In this document: one piece after another, positions 24,716 to 36,263 of the stretch
Numbering within the stretch: the first letter of the stretch is position 1
Layout: each line of letters starts with the position of its first letter
NCBI GenBank assembly: GCA_003550325.1
Contig: QKWP01000067.1
Location: forward strand, 535,713 to 599,712
DNA: 64,000 nucleotides
DNA from: Gigaspora rosea
Lineage: Eukaryota > Glomeromycota > Glomeromycetes > Diversisporales > Gigasporaceae
Direction: 5' to 3'
Notes under the pieces: model-generated
The model's input: the letters and a program-made list of their open reading frames with translations, nothing else
What the model was told of the DNA's origin: nothing
The model's database searches: none
Program-made: the position numbers and the translations under genes

Positions 24716-26851
24716 TCTGCTACTCCGGGATGCAGTATGTAATTAACTATTGTATAAAAAAATTATAATGATAATTCAATTATTTTAATTATTATTATTA
24801 TTTTTTTTTTTTTTTTGCAGGTTACAGAACAATATAATTAGTTACATCCCACAGTCTTTCATAAAGGAATTTGTGAAAAATTGCACAACATGTGTAGCAC
24901 GGAGAAATTTTCCGAATTCGGTAGCTGCAAAGCCGATAATTTCAAATAGCTTTCTTTTTCTTAATAGAGTTCAAGTGGACTTAATTTCTATGACTAGCAT
25001 TCCGGATGAGACTATCGTTATATATGTCACAGCATAATTACTTCACGCAATATTCCTGTGCTCGGGCCTTAACTAATAAACGGCCAATCGATGTGGCAAT
25101 TTTTCTGTTTGATGTTTTTTTTGCTTCGGTGCTCGACTATTCTTCAGACCGATAATGGTCGTGAGTTTACTGCAGAAGTAATCAAAGAGTTATTAACCAC
25201 GTGGCTTGTAGAGCATGCAATGATATTATCCAACAAAAAGTATCTAAGTGGATGGAGGATACAAAAAGGACTGATTGGTCTTGTGCTGTACCATTATATT
25301 TTTGTTGTAAGTATTTTATTATTTAACATTATAATCTGCCAAATTTTTATAATGAGCATACAAACATTGCGAGCAATTGAACGAAGTCACGAGACATCCA
25401 TTTGTCACGAGACCGTGACTCAGACCCGTGACGTAGATTGGCGATTGGTAAGTATGGCGTATTTGTGAAGGATATTGTATGAGCGATTTGTAAAGATGAT
25501 GTATTGGGTGAGAAATGTCGTTTTGATGTCATAAGAAATAGCTATTGAAGAGTGGGAAATTGTTCTCCCTCTTCTGTCTTTGCTGGACGCAAGTCTAGCT
25601 TTGTCGTTAGCGCCCGCTCACCCACTACTGAATGAGGGTTCTTTGTGATTTGAGTAAGTTATAGGTGGGTCAATAACTCAAATGGACAACCTGGATATCG
25701 AAGATGAATGCTTTGATAGCCTGACCGAACAGAGGGAGATTAAAGAAGAGAAAGTAAAAATAGGTTTGTTAGCTGGACACGATGCTAGGAACCGACTGTG
25801 GACCACATGAACAGCGAGACGGGGTCCCATATAGTGTATTTCATAGTCATGTTTGTTGTATATGGGTCGAGTGATGCATTAGTATTTGGTCAAAATCCTT
25901 TACATTATTTTACATTATTAAAGGAGTTCAAAGAGCAACGTATTAATTCTGAAGATGAACTGCCAAATAATTGGTTTGAACCTTCTGAGCCCCAAAAGAT
26001 GATTTCGATCGACAGGATGTAGAATCACTTTTAGGTGCTACAGCTTTAAATATAAGGTAAAATTGATTGGTTTTTTTATTTATTTATTTTTATTAATTTA
26101 AACTAAATTATCTAGGAGCAACGATTGTTAGATTATATCAATGAAGAGATAGTGAATAAGACAGTGGATGAGATGGAAGGCGAGGCAATAAATGAAGTGG
26201 TGGATGTGAGTAAACGAAGTGGTGGATGAAATGGAAGATGAGGCAGTAAACGAAGTAGTGGATAAGATGGAGATAAATGAGGTGGTAGATAAGATGGTGA
26301 ATAAGATGGTGGATGATGAGCGCTTATACATGATTTAAATTTTTTAAACAAAAAGAAATTAAATTTTTTTTTTTTTTTTGTAGTCTTCTCAGAACAATGT
26401 CAATGCTCAACAAACGTTTCATGAAGTTTATCAAAGTATAGCTTTGAAAACTCTTGGAAGATATCGAGATGGTATGAAGTTACAACGTAACAAATGTAAC
26501 AAGAAATTTGCAAATAAATACATTGTTGGAGACTTTGTTCATATCAAGATTCCGTGATTGATAGAACACGTAGTGATAGAAAAATACTCCACTCCCTTGC
26601 AAAGTTTTCGAAGTTTTGAAGGATGATATGTATGTGCTTGGATGTAAATCCAGCACTATTAGATCGCATATAATGCTACTGAATTACTTCCTTTGGATAA
26701 TTTTCCTTCAACACTTATAAGCATACGAGAAGCATCTATTAAGCAATCTTCGTCACAAGCAGGCAATATCAAATGCAAATGTAAAAAGATGAATGTGCAT
26801 TGCGGCAGTAGTTGTCATCCTAATAATCATAAATGTAAGAACTCGCAATAA

Positions 26852-27189
26852 ATTTGCGATGCTATTGTTTTTATTCTTTATATAATCTATGAAATATAAC
26901 ATATTGTATTACTCCGACAAAATTTATCCACGTACAAATACACTTCATAAACAGAATATGTTTAATGATTTGTAAATCAGAATCTGGTCTCTAGAATGGC
27001 AGTATATCCCATGGGGACATATATGATGGCCTTTACGGTAATTTTCTTAAATTAATAACTTTTTTTAAATTTTTATTAATATATGGAATATTATCAATTT
27101 AAATATAAAATCTTAATGTTAAATATTAAATATGACTCCAAATTCACTGCTTCTATAATGGACCATAGAGATAATGTGATTAATGTCAG
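26852..27189. other. 3' flank of the integrase remnant; no gene seen
   Basis: AT-rich sequence, with no element ends or coding content supported. Confidence 0.35.
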
Positions 27190-27475
27190 TAGTCGAAGCC
27201 TAAACCAATGACTAAGTCGATGTTAAACAAATTGGCTTAGCCAGCTTAGTCAACTAAGTAAAAACATCGATCTTTGACAATTTAAGTGGATTCTGAATAT
27301 ACAGAATGCCGAATACACTTATCAATTTCGATATATATTTTATATTTAAGGCTCTATAACGTAAGCATGTAACGACAAATATCTTTAATAAGAATTGACT
27401 AAGCAGATTTGCCAAAAAATCAACTGACTTAGCCGGCTAAGTTGACTAAGCCGACTAGTCCCCAATCGGCTTATA
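27190..27475. mobile_element. Inverted-repeat element with CTAAGT/ACTTAG subrepeats
   Basis: Left text (ACTAAGTCGATG, GGCTTAGCCAGCTTAGTCAA) and right text (TGACTTAGCCGGCTAAGTTG, ACTAAGCCGACTAGTC) form imperfect inverted repeats built from repeated GACTTAGC-type hexamers. It is non-coding. Confidence 0.5.
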
Positions 27476-27555
27476 ACACTAACTGTGAGTAATATTTACA
27501 AGCCTATGATAATCGTAATTTTTTTACAATATTAATACCAGGTTACCAACTTTGC

Positions 27556-27672
27556 GACTTCAAGTTCTTGAAGTTATGTATAATTTCAGATACTTAATGT
27601 TGCAACTTCAAGTCACAACTTCAAGTGCTTGAAATTACAACTTCAAATGCTTGAAGTTGTAACTCCAAATGT
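27556..27672. repeat. ACTTCAAGT short palindromic tandem repeats
   Basis: The palindromic word ACTTCAAGT/ACTTGAAGT and close variants recur about eight times in 115 bases, immediately upstream of the composite receptor locus. It could be an element remnant or a cluster of regulatory sites. Its position argues for neither. Confidence 0.55.
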
Positions 27673-27688
27673 CTATAGTTAGTTAATA

Positions 27689-27925
27689 TAAAGAAATTTG
27701 GGTTCGGTTCAAATGAACCTAACCGGATTCGTTTCAAATGACAAAAATAGGCTTATTGGAACCCAAAGTCCAAGCAGTGTAACTTTTATTCCCGGAATGG
27801 TAATTTCAAGCAATGATCAAACACGACATTATCAAGATAATTCTGAATTAGAAGTTGGCGGAAATTTAATTCAATTTACGAAACTTTTGAAACGTACTCA
27901 TAGTAAAGTTCAAAATGATGCTTAA
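27689..27925 (+). pseudogene. Coding-like segment upstream of the composite receptor gene
   Basis: An open frame bounded by stops contains VSNDKNRLIGTQSPSSVTF, ISSNDQTRHYQDNSELEVGG and TKLLKRTHSKV, with balanced composition unlike the AT-rich flanks. It runs up to, and slightly past, the ATG at 27915 in a different frame. A one-base change in the GCTTAAAAATC tract would make it continuous with the gene downstream. It may be a real 5' exon of that gene, a frameshifted 5' end or a remnant of a truncated longer gene. No plausible start with good context lies before it. Confidence 0.45.
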
Positions 27926-30900
27926 AAATCATGACCGCAATAATTCTTTATCAAAACCTTTGCAATTATCTGAGGAGGTTAATGTTAATAAGATTAAAAA
28001 ATCTGGTTTAAAGCAAGAGATACTCATGAATGATAGTGTACAAATTGATGCATCAGTGATGTATTATCGTGTTAAATTTAAGCATAAATTAAAGAGCGAA
28101 CACTATCAGGTTTATGGAAGTTTAACAACAATATCTGGACAACAAATTCGTGAAAAGATTATTAAATTTAAAGAAATAAATATTTTTGGATTTTCCGTAA
28201 TTATCGAAAATATTTTGGATAAAAAGTAAGAATTTTACTATTTTTATAATTTACATTTATACTATTCATTTTATTAATAATTTACTGCAATAGTGTAAAA
28301 GTTTATGGAAAAATAAACATAAACTGGATGTTAGTTGGAAATCCAGAAATAATTGAAGTTGAAAATCCGTATGAAATTGCTTATGAATTTTCATATGCAC
28401 GAAATTCGATTGTAGAAAGTGGCAAGAAAACGATTGAACCTAATAATGAAACAAATTGGGAAATTAACTTTGATACAATCCCAAAACTTCCATCAAACGC
28501 AGCATTTGCTTGCACATTCAAATATCCATTGCCGGACAATGAACCATCATTTATGGCCTCTATCAAATCTTATGATGATGAAAATGGTATTTTAGTAGTG
28601 AAAGTGACAAATCACACACACAACATTTCAAATAATTTTGATAAAGATAGTGCCAATGGTGTCAATATCATTGATTATGTTAGTGGTAATGATATAAAAA
28701 TTACATCAGATGATGAAGAGAAATTGAAATGTCAAATATATTGGTGTATTTATCTTACGCCAGTTCAAAAAATTACAATTGGACAATTTTGTAATTTCAC
28801 TGATTATATTGCACCAACTAGAACTCAGTTATCAAACGTAACTACTAGAAAATTAGAAATAGAAAAAACTACTAAACTTAAAGACTTGGTTGTTCCAAAT
28901 TACAAGTTAATTGATGAAATAAAACAAGATGTACTTCCTGAAAGTGTGTCTCACGTATCTTGCGTTGACGCAAGTTACAAGTTGATTGATGAGATAAAAC
29001 ATATCATTATAAACCTTAAGAAAAGCAAAAAAATATTTGACCCACTTATTTACTCTTCAATAGAGACTATTCGAGCTTTACATTATGTAAAGCATGAAGT
29101 TGAATTATATTTTCAACAATATGAGGATATCTTTAATGAATATAAAACTTCGTTAGAAAATATAAAAGAATTTGCGAAAGAAATAGCGAATATAGAAAAG
29201 AGTTACTATCTCTTTTATCCGTATAGGCACGTGAAAGAGAAATATAAAAAACTGTTAAAGGATCATGACAATTGTGAAAAAAAATTAAATCCAATTCTTA
29301 TTAAAATTATAATGAACAAACAAGAAAGTCAACAGGAAGATCTTATGAACATTAATAAGGTACTGTAGATTTTATTTCACATAAAAAAAAAGTTTCTTGA
29401 TTACTACTTCATTTTAAATAATTTAAATAATTTGATATTTTTATTATGTATATTAGATTTTAAAAGCTATTCCTAACGACAATAAAAATGAAAATACAGT
29501 CCGAGTTGAAATGATAGTTCAAAACTTAATCGAAAGATCATTTATAAACATCAGTGTTCCGCGTATCGATTCTGCGTCATTATTTGATCCTCCTATTGTA
29601 GGCAATTCGAGAATAAATTTCGTGAATGAACCTTATAAGAAGCCAGAATGGGATCTAGATGACAGTTTACGAACGAAACATATCATAAAGAAAATCTATA
29701 AATGTGGTATGGAAGTAGCATGTGAGCCTGTTACTATTTTCGAACGAAACATGTCAATTTTGAATGAATTAAAAAGATTTGATGAATGCCGAAATATCCT
29801 TAGATTTTATGGACTTTCAAAGATTGATGATGTTGAAATGTTGGTATTTGAATGGGCAAGCTTGGGTAGTTTAAAAAATGTCTACGAAAAGAAACCAGTT
29901 CCTTGGGATTTAAAAGTGAACATTGCACATGATATTTGTCAAGGTTTACTGTTTTTGAGTTACACTGACATTTTTCATCGTGATATTCGATGCGAAAATA
30001 TAATGGTAAATATTTGTTTCAATTTTGCTTTTAAAATTCTGTTAAAATTTGATAATTCTGTTCATAATTATCGTTCATCAATCTATCTATTTATCGTAGA
30101 TGAACTGTTATATGGAACCGAAGATTGCAAATTTTTATCTCGCTAAACATGCTTCAGAGATAGGATCAGATATTGAAGATCATATTTCGGAACATATCTT
30201 GAATATTATTAATTGGTCAGCACCTGAAATGATGCAAAAGAACGCCTCATATACACGAGATTGTGAAATTTTCAGGTATCAATTCTAAAGATCGTTTTTA
30301 TTGTAGCAACTCTAATTATGTCGATGGTTATATTAATTGTACACACTGTTTATTTGCATAGTTTCGTAATGCTTTTATGGGAACTAGCTTTCCAAAGGAT
30401 TCCCTATGAAAAAATGAGTAAAGAAGATATTATCATCCATGTTACAAACGGTCGTAGAGAATCCCCAAATTTACCTTTTTATACATTCGAATTTCTTAAC
30501 ATTCAAAGAAAATACTTAAAAATCATTGCAGAAGGTATTTATTATTTCATAAATGATTTCGATTCATGAACTATGTAATAATATTTATAAAAATTTTTAC
30601 GGAATAAAGGATGGGATAATGAACCAGAAAAAAGGATTAGAATGGATGAAATTCTATCGAGATTTTCAGATATTAAAGCCGAGTTTACTAAACTTAAGAG
30701 AAGTAATTCAGGTTCTGTTTGTTCATCTGATCAACTTGATCAGCTTTCAAATGTACGTACTAGGGCTGCTTCAATTTCGGTTGATTCTAGTACCCATTAC
30801 AAGCGGCATCAAATTCCGTTAAAACCCAAGGAAAGCGAATCCAAGCCTGATAAACATACAATTCCGAATTCTCCAGGATTTTATCCTTCTCCCAGGATTT

Positions 30901-33900
30901 ATTATCCAAAAGAACCTAAAAAATTTAGACCATCGTCAATTATGACACCGAATTTGGAAAGTGTGAATGAAATTGATTCGTTCATGACCAGTCCAGAAAC
31001 GTGTCAAATAGAAAGACCAAGTAAGGTTGAACCATCTAATGTGATTAATCCGTTGCCACCGAGGTCGCCGATTATGTCAAGCATGAATGAAACGTCAAAT
31101 AAGACTTCGGATTTAATAAAACCTGATGAAGTAATTGGTGCACCAAATAAGACTTCGAATTTAGTAAAATCTGATGAAGTATTTGAAGCATCAAATAAGA
31201 CTTCAAGTTTAATAAAACCTGATGAAGTGATTGAAACACCAAATATGGATTCGAGTTTAATAAAACATGATGAAGTGATTGAAACACCAAATAAGACATC
31301 GAATTCAATAAAACCTGATGTAGTGATTGAAACACAAAATAAAAATTCGAGTTTAATAAAACCTGATGAAGTTATTGAAACGCAAAATAAGACTTCGAGT
31401 TTAGTAAAACCTGATGAAGTGATTGAAATACCAAACAAGATTTCGAGTTTAATAAAACCTGATGAAGTGGCTGAGGTATCCGATAAACCTTCGAATTCAA
31501 TCAAAACCGAAACGATCGAAGAACCAAATGAAGTTTCGGATTTAAGAGAAACAAAAGAAGTAAATGGAATTAAACAATCAACACAATCGAATGTTAATGT
31601 TGTTGATGAGACAAAACCATTATATAAAGACGATGATTATAATAAAAAATCATTAAAATCATCAGATTGTGAATTTAATGTGACAAAATTGGCAGAAAAC
31701 GATGATTTCGATATATTAGATGATATGAAAATATCTGATGAGGTAATATTCTCAGATAACGACAATGATGACGGTGAAACGATACTACCAGAAGAGACAA
31801 TGCTGTCGGAAAATGATGATCCAATACTATCGGACAATGAGGAAATGAAATCATTAGAGACACCAGCTCCACAAAATTTACAAGATATACCAGTTTCGAT
31901 AAGTAAAAAATTAAATCATGGTTTGATTATCAACAAGAAAAAAATGCAGATTGCAGTTCCTTTAGCATGTGATTTTGCATCAAAACCAAAAATGAATGTT
32001 TTAGAAGCTATAATATTTCAGGCAAAATTAATAGTTTCATCAACATATAAGGACTCCTTCTTATTAGAGAATCATATCGAATCATCTACTGTTGATTTGG
32101 ATCGTCTTGAGTGGATATCTAATACGGATTCTCAAAACAATAAATCGCAAGTGAATGCCGTTTATTTAGAAATAGGATTTCCAAAAGCTGAGGCCACTTT
32201 CGAGAGAGATTCGTTAAAACCATCAAAAGAGTTAATCGGAGCCATTAAAAAAGCTCTAAATAATAAAAATCCATATCGAGAATTGATGAAAGTATTCGAA
32301 AAATTTGGATATTTCTTACCTAGTAAAGTTATACTTGGAGATAAAGTATATTCAATATCGAAACATTCAAGCGTAAATCAAGAACCAACAGAGTTAAAAA
32401 TCAATAAAGAATTTAAAATGGCCGATGAGTTTTCACCAAAGTGTGCCGATTACAATGATATTATGACACAATGGGGAAAATGTATAGAATCTCATAAAAT
32501 TGATTCATCATCTTTAACTTCAATTACTGGTAATGCGGTTAAGAAAAATAAAGTTAAAGATTGGGCAATTTCTTGTTTAAAAAAGAGCCCTGATTCGTGG
32601 AATATAATTAGTTGGAAGGGTTTATATCCTTTGTATGAAATATTAGATGCAGATTTGTGTCAAGAAGTCAAATTATGCCTCGGACATGATGAACAAGCGA
32701 TCAGCACCGGAATTAAAGAAAAAGTTCTCAGATCAGGTGTAATACAAATTACAAATTCACAATATCAATATCCCGTAAAATTCAATTCTTCTCTAGAATC
32801 CGAAAATTATCAGATTTTCGGTAAAATCTTGACACAAGGTGGTACTCCATCTGATAATGTTTATGTCAAATTTAAATCCAAAGATAAATCTGGATTTTTA
32901 GCGATAGTTGAAGTTTTTTCGTAAGTGTTAACCAATAATTTCATTTTTTTTTTCGTTTCATTTTTTTTTTTTTTCAATCGGTAATTATGATAACCTTTTA
33001 ATTTTATTAGAGAGGATAAATCACTTGATAATTTGCAAATAACTTGGGTATTAATAGGAATACCAGCTGAAGTTGGTATTTTTGATTCGAATACACGAAA
33101 TATTCCCGTTTTATGTGCAAATACGCATCAGTTTGCTCTAAAACCAACAAATGATATTGTAGGAATAGATGTTCAATTAAAAACTTCCGAAAATTTGCAA
33201 ACGAATGCAGTCATCATTACCTCATTCAAGTACCCTAAATCAACTTACAAACAAGCCTTTATAGCAAAAGTTAAAGATTATCGTGATAAAACGATCCATA
33301 TTAGTATTAGTGTCAAAGAAGAGAAAGAGTCTGTATACGAGAATGATGATGAAGATTTTGTAGAGATTCCTGAACTTCATTGGTGTGTCCTTCTATTTGA
33401 AGATGAAGACGATAGTTTGAGGGAAGTAGGTCAAAGCATTTATGTTAATTATTTAAATTCAGGTTCTGAAAATGATGAATTAGATTTGAGCTATAAGAAA
33501 CTTGATGCTGAAATAGGAAAAGAGCTGGTAAATGTTTTAAAAGGGAATAAAACTATTAACAGCTTAGACATAAGTTATAATACTATTGGATCGAAATTAG
33601 GAAAGGCACTCATGTATGTTTTGGTAAACAATGATACTCTCACTCGCTTAAATTTAAGATCGACTTATATTGAGTCTGACACATTAGCTCTTTTATTAAA
33701 GATTTTAAAAAATAATAAAACTCGTCTTGCTGATTTGAATTTAAGTAATAACGGTGACAAATTTACTAAAAGAGGAAAAATGTTGATAGAAGCTTTAGGA
33801 AAAAACACAACACTTATCAGCTTAAACTTAAGCGACAATCATTTTGAATGGACCGATGTAAACTTTACTCCTTTAGTAAGCAACAAAACTCTTGAGAACT

Positions 33901-35156
33901 TAGATCTTAGCAATTGTAATCTTTCACCTAAAGTAATAGAAAAATTGAGAAGATTCTTAATAACTTCAAAGAGGCTTAAAGGATTAAATTTAAGTTCAAA
34001 TAATCTTGCATTCCAATCAGAACGCATAATTTCAGAAATAATATCAAAAAATAAAACTCTTAAAATTTTAAATTTGAGTTCAAATAAGATAAGTTCGACA
34101 ATAGAATCTTTAGACAAAGGTTCAAAAACAACTTTAACAGGCAGATACAAATACAAGTCCAAGTATGACAAGGCACGTACTCTAAAAGTAACTAATTTGA
34201 TGGAAGCATTAAAGATAAATAAAACTCTTAAGAAGTTAGATTTAAGTTCCAATTATATCCGTCTAGAAGTAGGAAAAGACTTAGCGAAAGCTTTAATGAG
34301 CAATAAATTTATTACCGAATTGAACTTAAATGACAATGATATTGTTCGTGAATTAAGTGAATCTTTAATAGATATTTTAATAAACAACAATATTACCAGT
34401 ATAGGTTTAAGATCAACAAAAATCAGTGCTGAAATGGTAATAAAATTATCACAAGGATTAAAGTCAAATAAAATCAAACTACGGTATTTAAATTTGAGTC
34501 GTAACGAAATTAATGGTGATGCAATGGAAGAATTAGTAGAAGCTTTAGAAGAAAATACGAGTCTCAAGAATTTGGATTTAAGCAATATTACAGGAGCAGG
34601 ACAAATAGGACGAGAATTGGCAAAATCTTTGGAAAAAAATCGAACATTAAAAACTTTAAATTTAAGTAACTGTAATATTCGTAATGGTGTAGTAAATGCT
34701 TTAAAGAAAGCTTTACAAACAAATGACACACTCACTGATTTAGATCTAAGTTATAATGCACTTCCAATGAATAACTTGATGAAAACTTTAGAGACAAATA
34801 AATCACTCACTAAATTGAATATAAGTCACAGAGATTTCCATTTGGAAGAAGTAGAAGCTTTGGCGAATGCTTTAAAAATCAATAACACACTTACTCATTT
34901 ATATATAAGTAAAACCATGGATGATCCTAAAATCGGAAATGCCTTATTTGAAGCTTTTGAGGTGAATGAGAAACTTACTGATTTGGATTTGAGTAGTAAT
35001 AACATTAAAGAAATAGAAATTATAACCAAAGCTTTATTAAATAACATATCTCTTCGAAGAGTAGATTTAACGTCTAATCAACTTGATTATGATGTAAAAG
35101 TTGAATTGAGCAAAAATTTAAAACCAAAGATTTTTATGTTAAATGTTAAATATTAA
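27915..35156 (+). CDS. Composite receptor-like protein: MACPF-associated module, pseudokinase, repeat linker, second module, LRR array
   Basis: Seven exons (27915-28225, 28294-29359, 29457-30005, 30100-30275, 30362-30534, 30610-32920, 33011-35156), all with GT..AG junctions, close into 2,243 residues. Residues 40-330: a beta-rich module I recognise from MACPF-related Glomeromycotina proteins (LKSEHYQVYGSL, INWMLVGNPEI). About 340-460: helical, charged, probably coiled coil. About 523-778: a TKL-like kinase fold with HRD intact (633-635, HRDIRCEN), but Glu549 in VACEP where the lysine belongs and ANF (652-654) in place of DFG, so probably catalytically dead. 922-1049: eight 16-residue repeats (NKTSSLIKPDEVIETP type), then an acidic stretch. 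About 1180-1670: a second MACPF-associated region (FGYFLPSKVILGDKVY, SWKGLYPLYEILD) ending in a module homologous to the first. About 1683-2240: some 20 ribonuclease-inhibitor-type LRRs (LNLSxNxI). No signal peptide or membrane helix is seen. The start is uncertain because of the segment at 27689-27925. Two fused neighbouring genes remain possible, but the phases support one. Confidence 0.75.
31098..31481 (+). repeat. Eight in-frame 48-bp tandem repeats
   Basis: Eight consecutive units of exactly 48 bp encode 16-residue variants of NKTSSLIKPDEVIETP. A ninth, diverged unit of 15 residues follows. Units differ by point changes but not in length, so the frame is conserved. The linker joins the pseudokinase to the second MACPF-associated region and is rich in S, T, K and D/E, giving potential phosphorylation sites. 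Confidence 0.9.
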
Positions 35157-35956
35157 GAAAAAATTGTACAATTTATTATAGTATGATGTAGTTAGTATGT
35201 GATTTTAAAAACATTGTATGTTTATTCTTATTTATGAAATAAATTTTTGTAGAAATTATAACCATATAAAAGTTAATCTCTGGTTTACACACCCGTGAAT
35301 AATCCAAGTGACTCAGTTAAGAAAGCATATTGCTGACCAATCGATATATGAAACTTTACCATTATTATTATTATTATTTTATCATTTAATGCGTATAACG
35401 GGGTTAATGGCAAGATGGTTTCTATTACATATAAACTCATGAACATCAATTTTTTTTTTGTTTTTGAAAACCAGGTCGCAGAAAATAAAAAGCAAATCTC
35501 CCACCTCAATTCTTTTAATATCCACGTGTTTATGAATAATTAATCCGAGTCACCCGATTAAAAAAATCTTACATCCACTATTATGGACCTCTGATCTAGA
35601 CTGATAACACAACAGACCTAGCATCGCCCACAAGAAAATGTAGCCCATTTCATAATTAAACTCGTAATTATTTTTATTTTATTATTTTTTAAATAAGAAT
35701 AGCAGCGATAAATATATATGGGTGTGCTTATTCATTAGTAATTGGAAAATCGATAACATATAACCCCGTTAAGTTTATTTGAAGATCCGACAATATTGTG
35801 TAGTTACTTCACATTATGAGTGTGCTTATTTGCAGAACATAAACTTTTATGATAGGTGTGTTTATTCACCGTAAATGCTTATTTTCCATATTTTACTGTA
35901 GTTTAATAATTTTGAGTTAATATTGAAATGCAAGCGCATGGTGGGTAGCACAGATT
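35157..35956. other. Downstream flank with dispersed repeat pieces
   Basis: No gene is seen. Text near 35595-35660 (ATCTAGACTGATAAC) recurs near 1893. GTGTGTTTATTCACCG (about 35857) and ACACACCCGTGAATAATCC (about 35287) form an imperfect inverted pair, suggesting one more element of about 0.6 kb. Confidence 0.4.
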
Positions 35957-36263
35957 AGTATTATTTATTTCCTGGGAGCTTAAAAATTACAACAGAGATT
36001 CCCGATGATCATAGGATACAGATGGCCCGAAGGGCCGTCTGCATCATATGATCATCGGGAATTCTCTGTTGTAATTTTTAACTCCTCACAGGAAATAAAT
36101 GAATAATACCCTGACTTACGTTGTTCATGCCTACCTTTATTATAAGTTTTCACGTGATTATTTGTGACCGGGAATCTTCCCATGGAAGATTCCCGATCAT
36201 GATATGATTGCGCGGGAAATTATAATGAAGGTAGGCATGAACAACAAATAGTAAGGCAGGGTA
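35957..36263. mobile_element. Insertion made of two adjoining hairpins
   Basis: The first hairpin has arms AAAATTACAACAGAGATTCC / GGAATTCTCTGTTGTAATTTTT with centre GGCCCGAAGGGCC. The second has arms TTGTTCATGCCTACC / GGTAGGCATGAACAA with inner GGGAATCTTCCCATGGAAGATTCCC. Both are absent from the corresponding place in the related copy at about 12045-12060, where the flanking words CACAGATTA and TTATTTCGTAAA are directly joined. Confidence 0.65.

Larger units (their letters stand above)
23572..26851 (+). pseudogene. KRBA2-like DDE integrase gene, decayed and interrupted
   Basis: The pieces appear in the order of one integrase. Positions 23600-23866 read KRLLFCKETFVIRDLG and, after a frameshift, LHQGVLKHVG, the His pair of an HHCC zinc-binding domain. 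Positions 24826-25030 read YIPQSFIKEFVKNCTTCVARR (the Cys pair), then RVQVDLISM with the first catalytic Asp. Positions 25140-25200 read ILQTDNGREFTAEVIKEL with the second Asp. The third acidic residue is not identifiable. Positions 25880-26055 are a linker (VFGQNPLHYFTLLKEF). Positions 26115-26325 are an acidic DEMEGEA/NEVVDKM repeat, frameshifted. Positions 26382-26560 read LGRYRDGMKLQRNK..VGDFVHIKIP. The Cys-rich tail KCKCKKMNVHCGSSCHP ends at 26851. An 851-bp element splits the zinc domain, and another unexplained segment lies at about 25320-25830. Stops and frameshifts throughout mean no active enzyme. Confidence 0.8.

Noticed and set aside
26128-26351. Ser/Pro/Thr-rich minus-strand frames
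   Set aside because: Antisense of the GATGAGATGG-type acidic repeat of the integrase remnant.
31004-31504. Open frames on the minus strand opposite the 48-bp repeats
   Set aside because: They are shadows of the repeated coding sequence on the plus strand. Their periodicity is inherited from it.
33839-34735. Minus-strand open frames opposite the LRR region
   Set aside because: Antisense of a clear LRR-coding exon, with no independent support.
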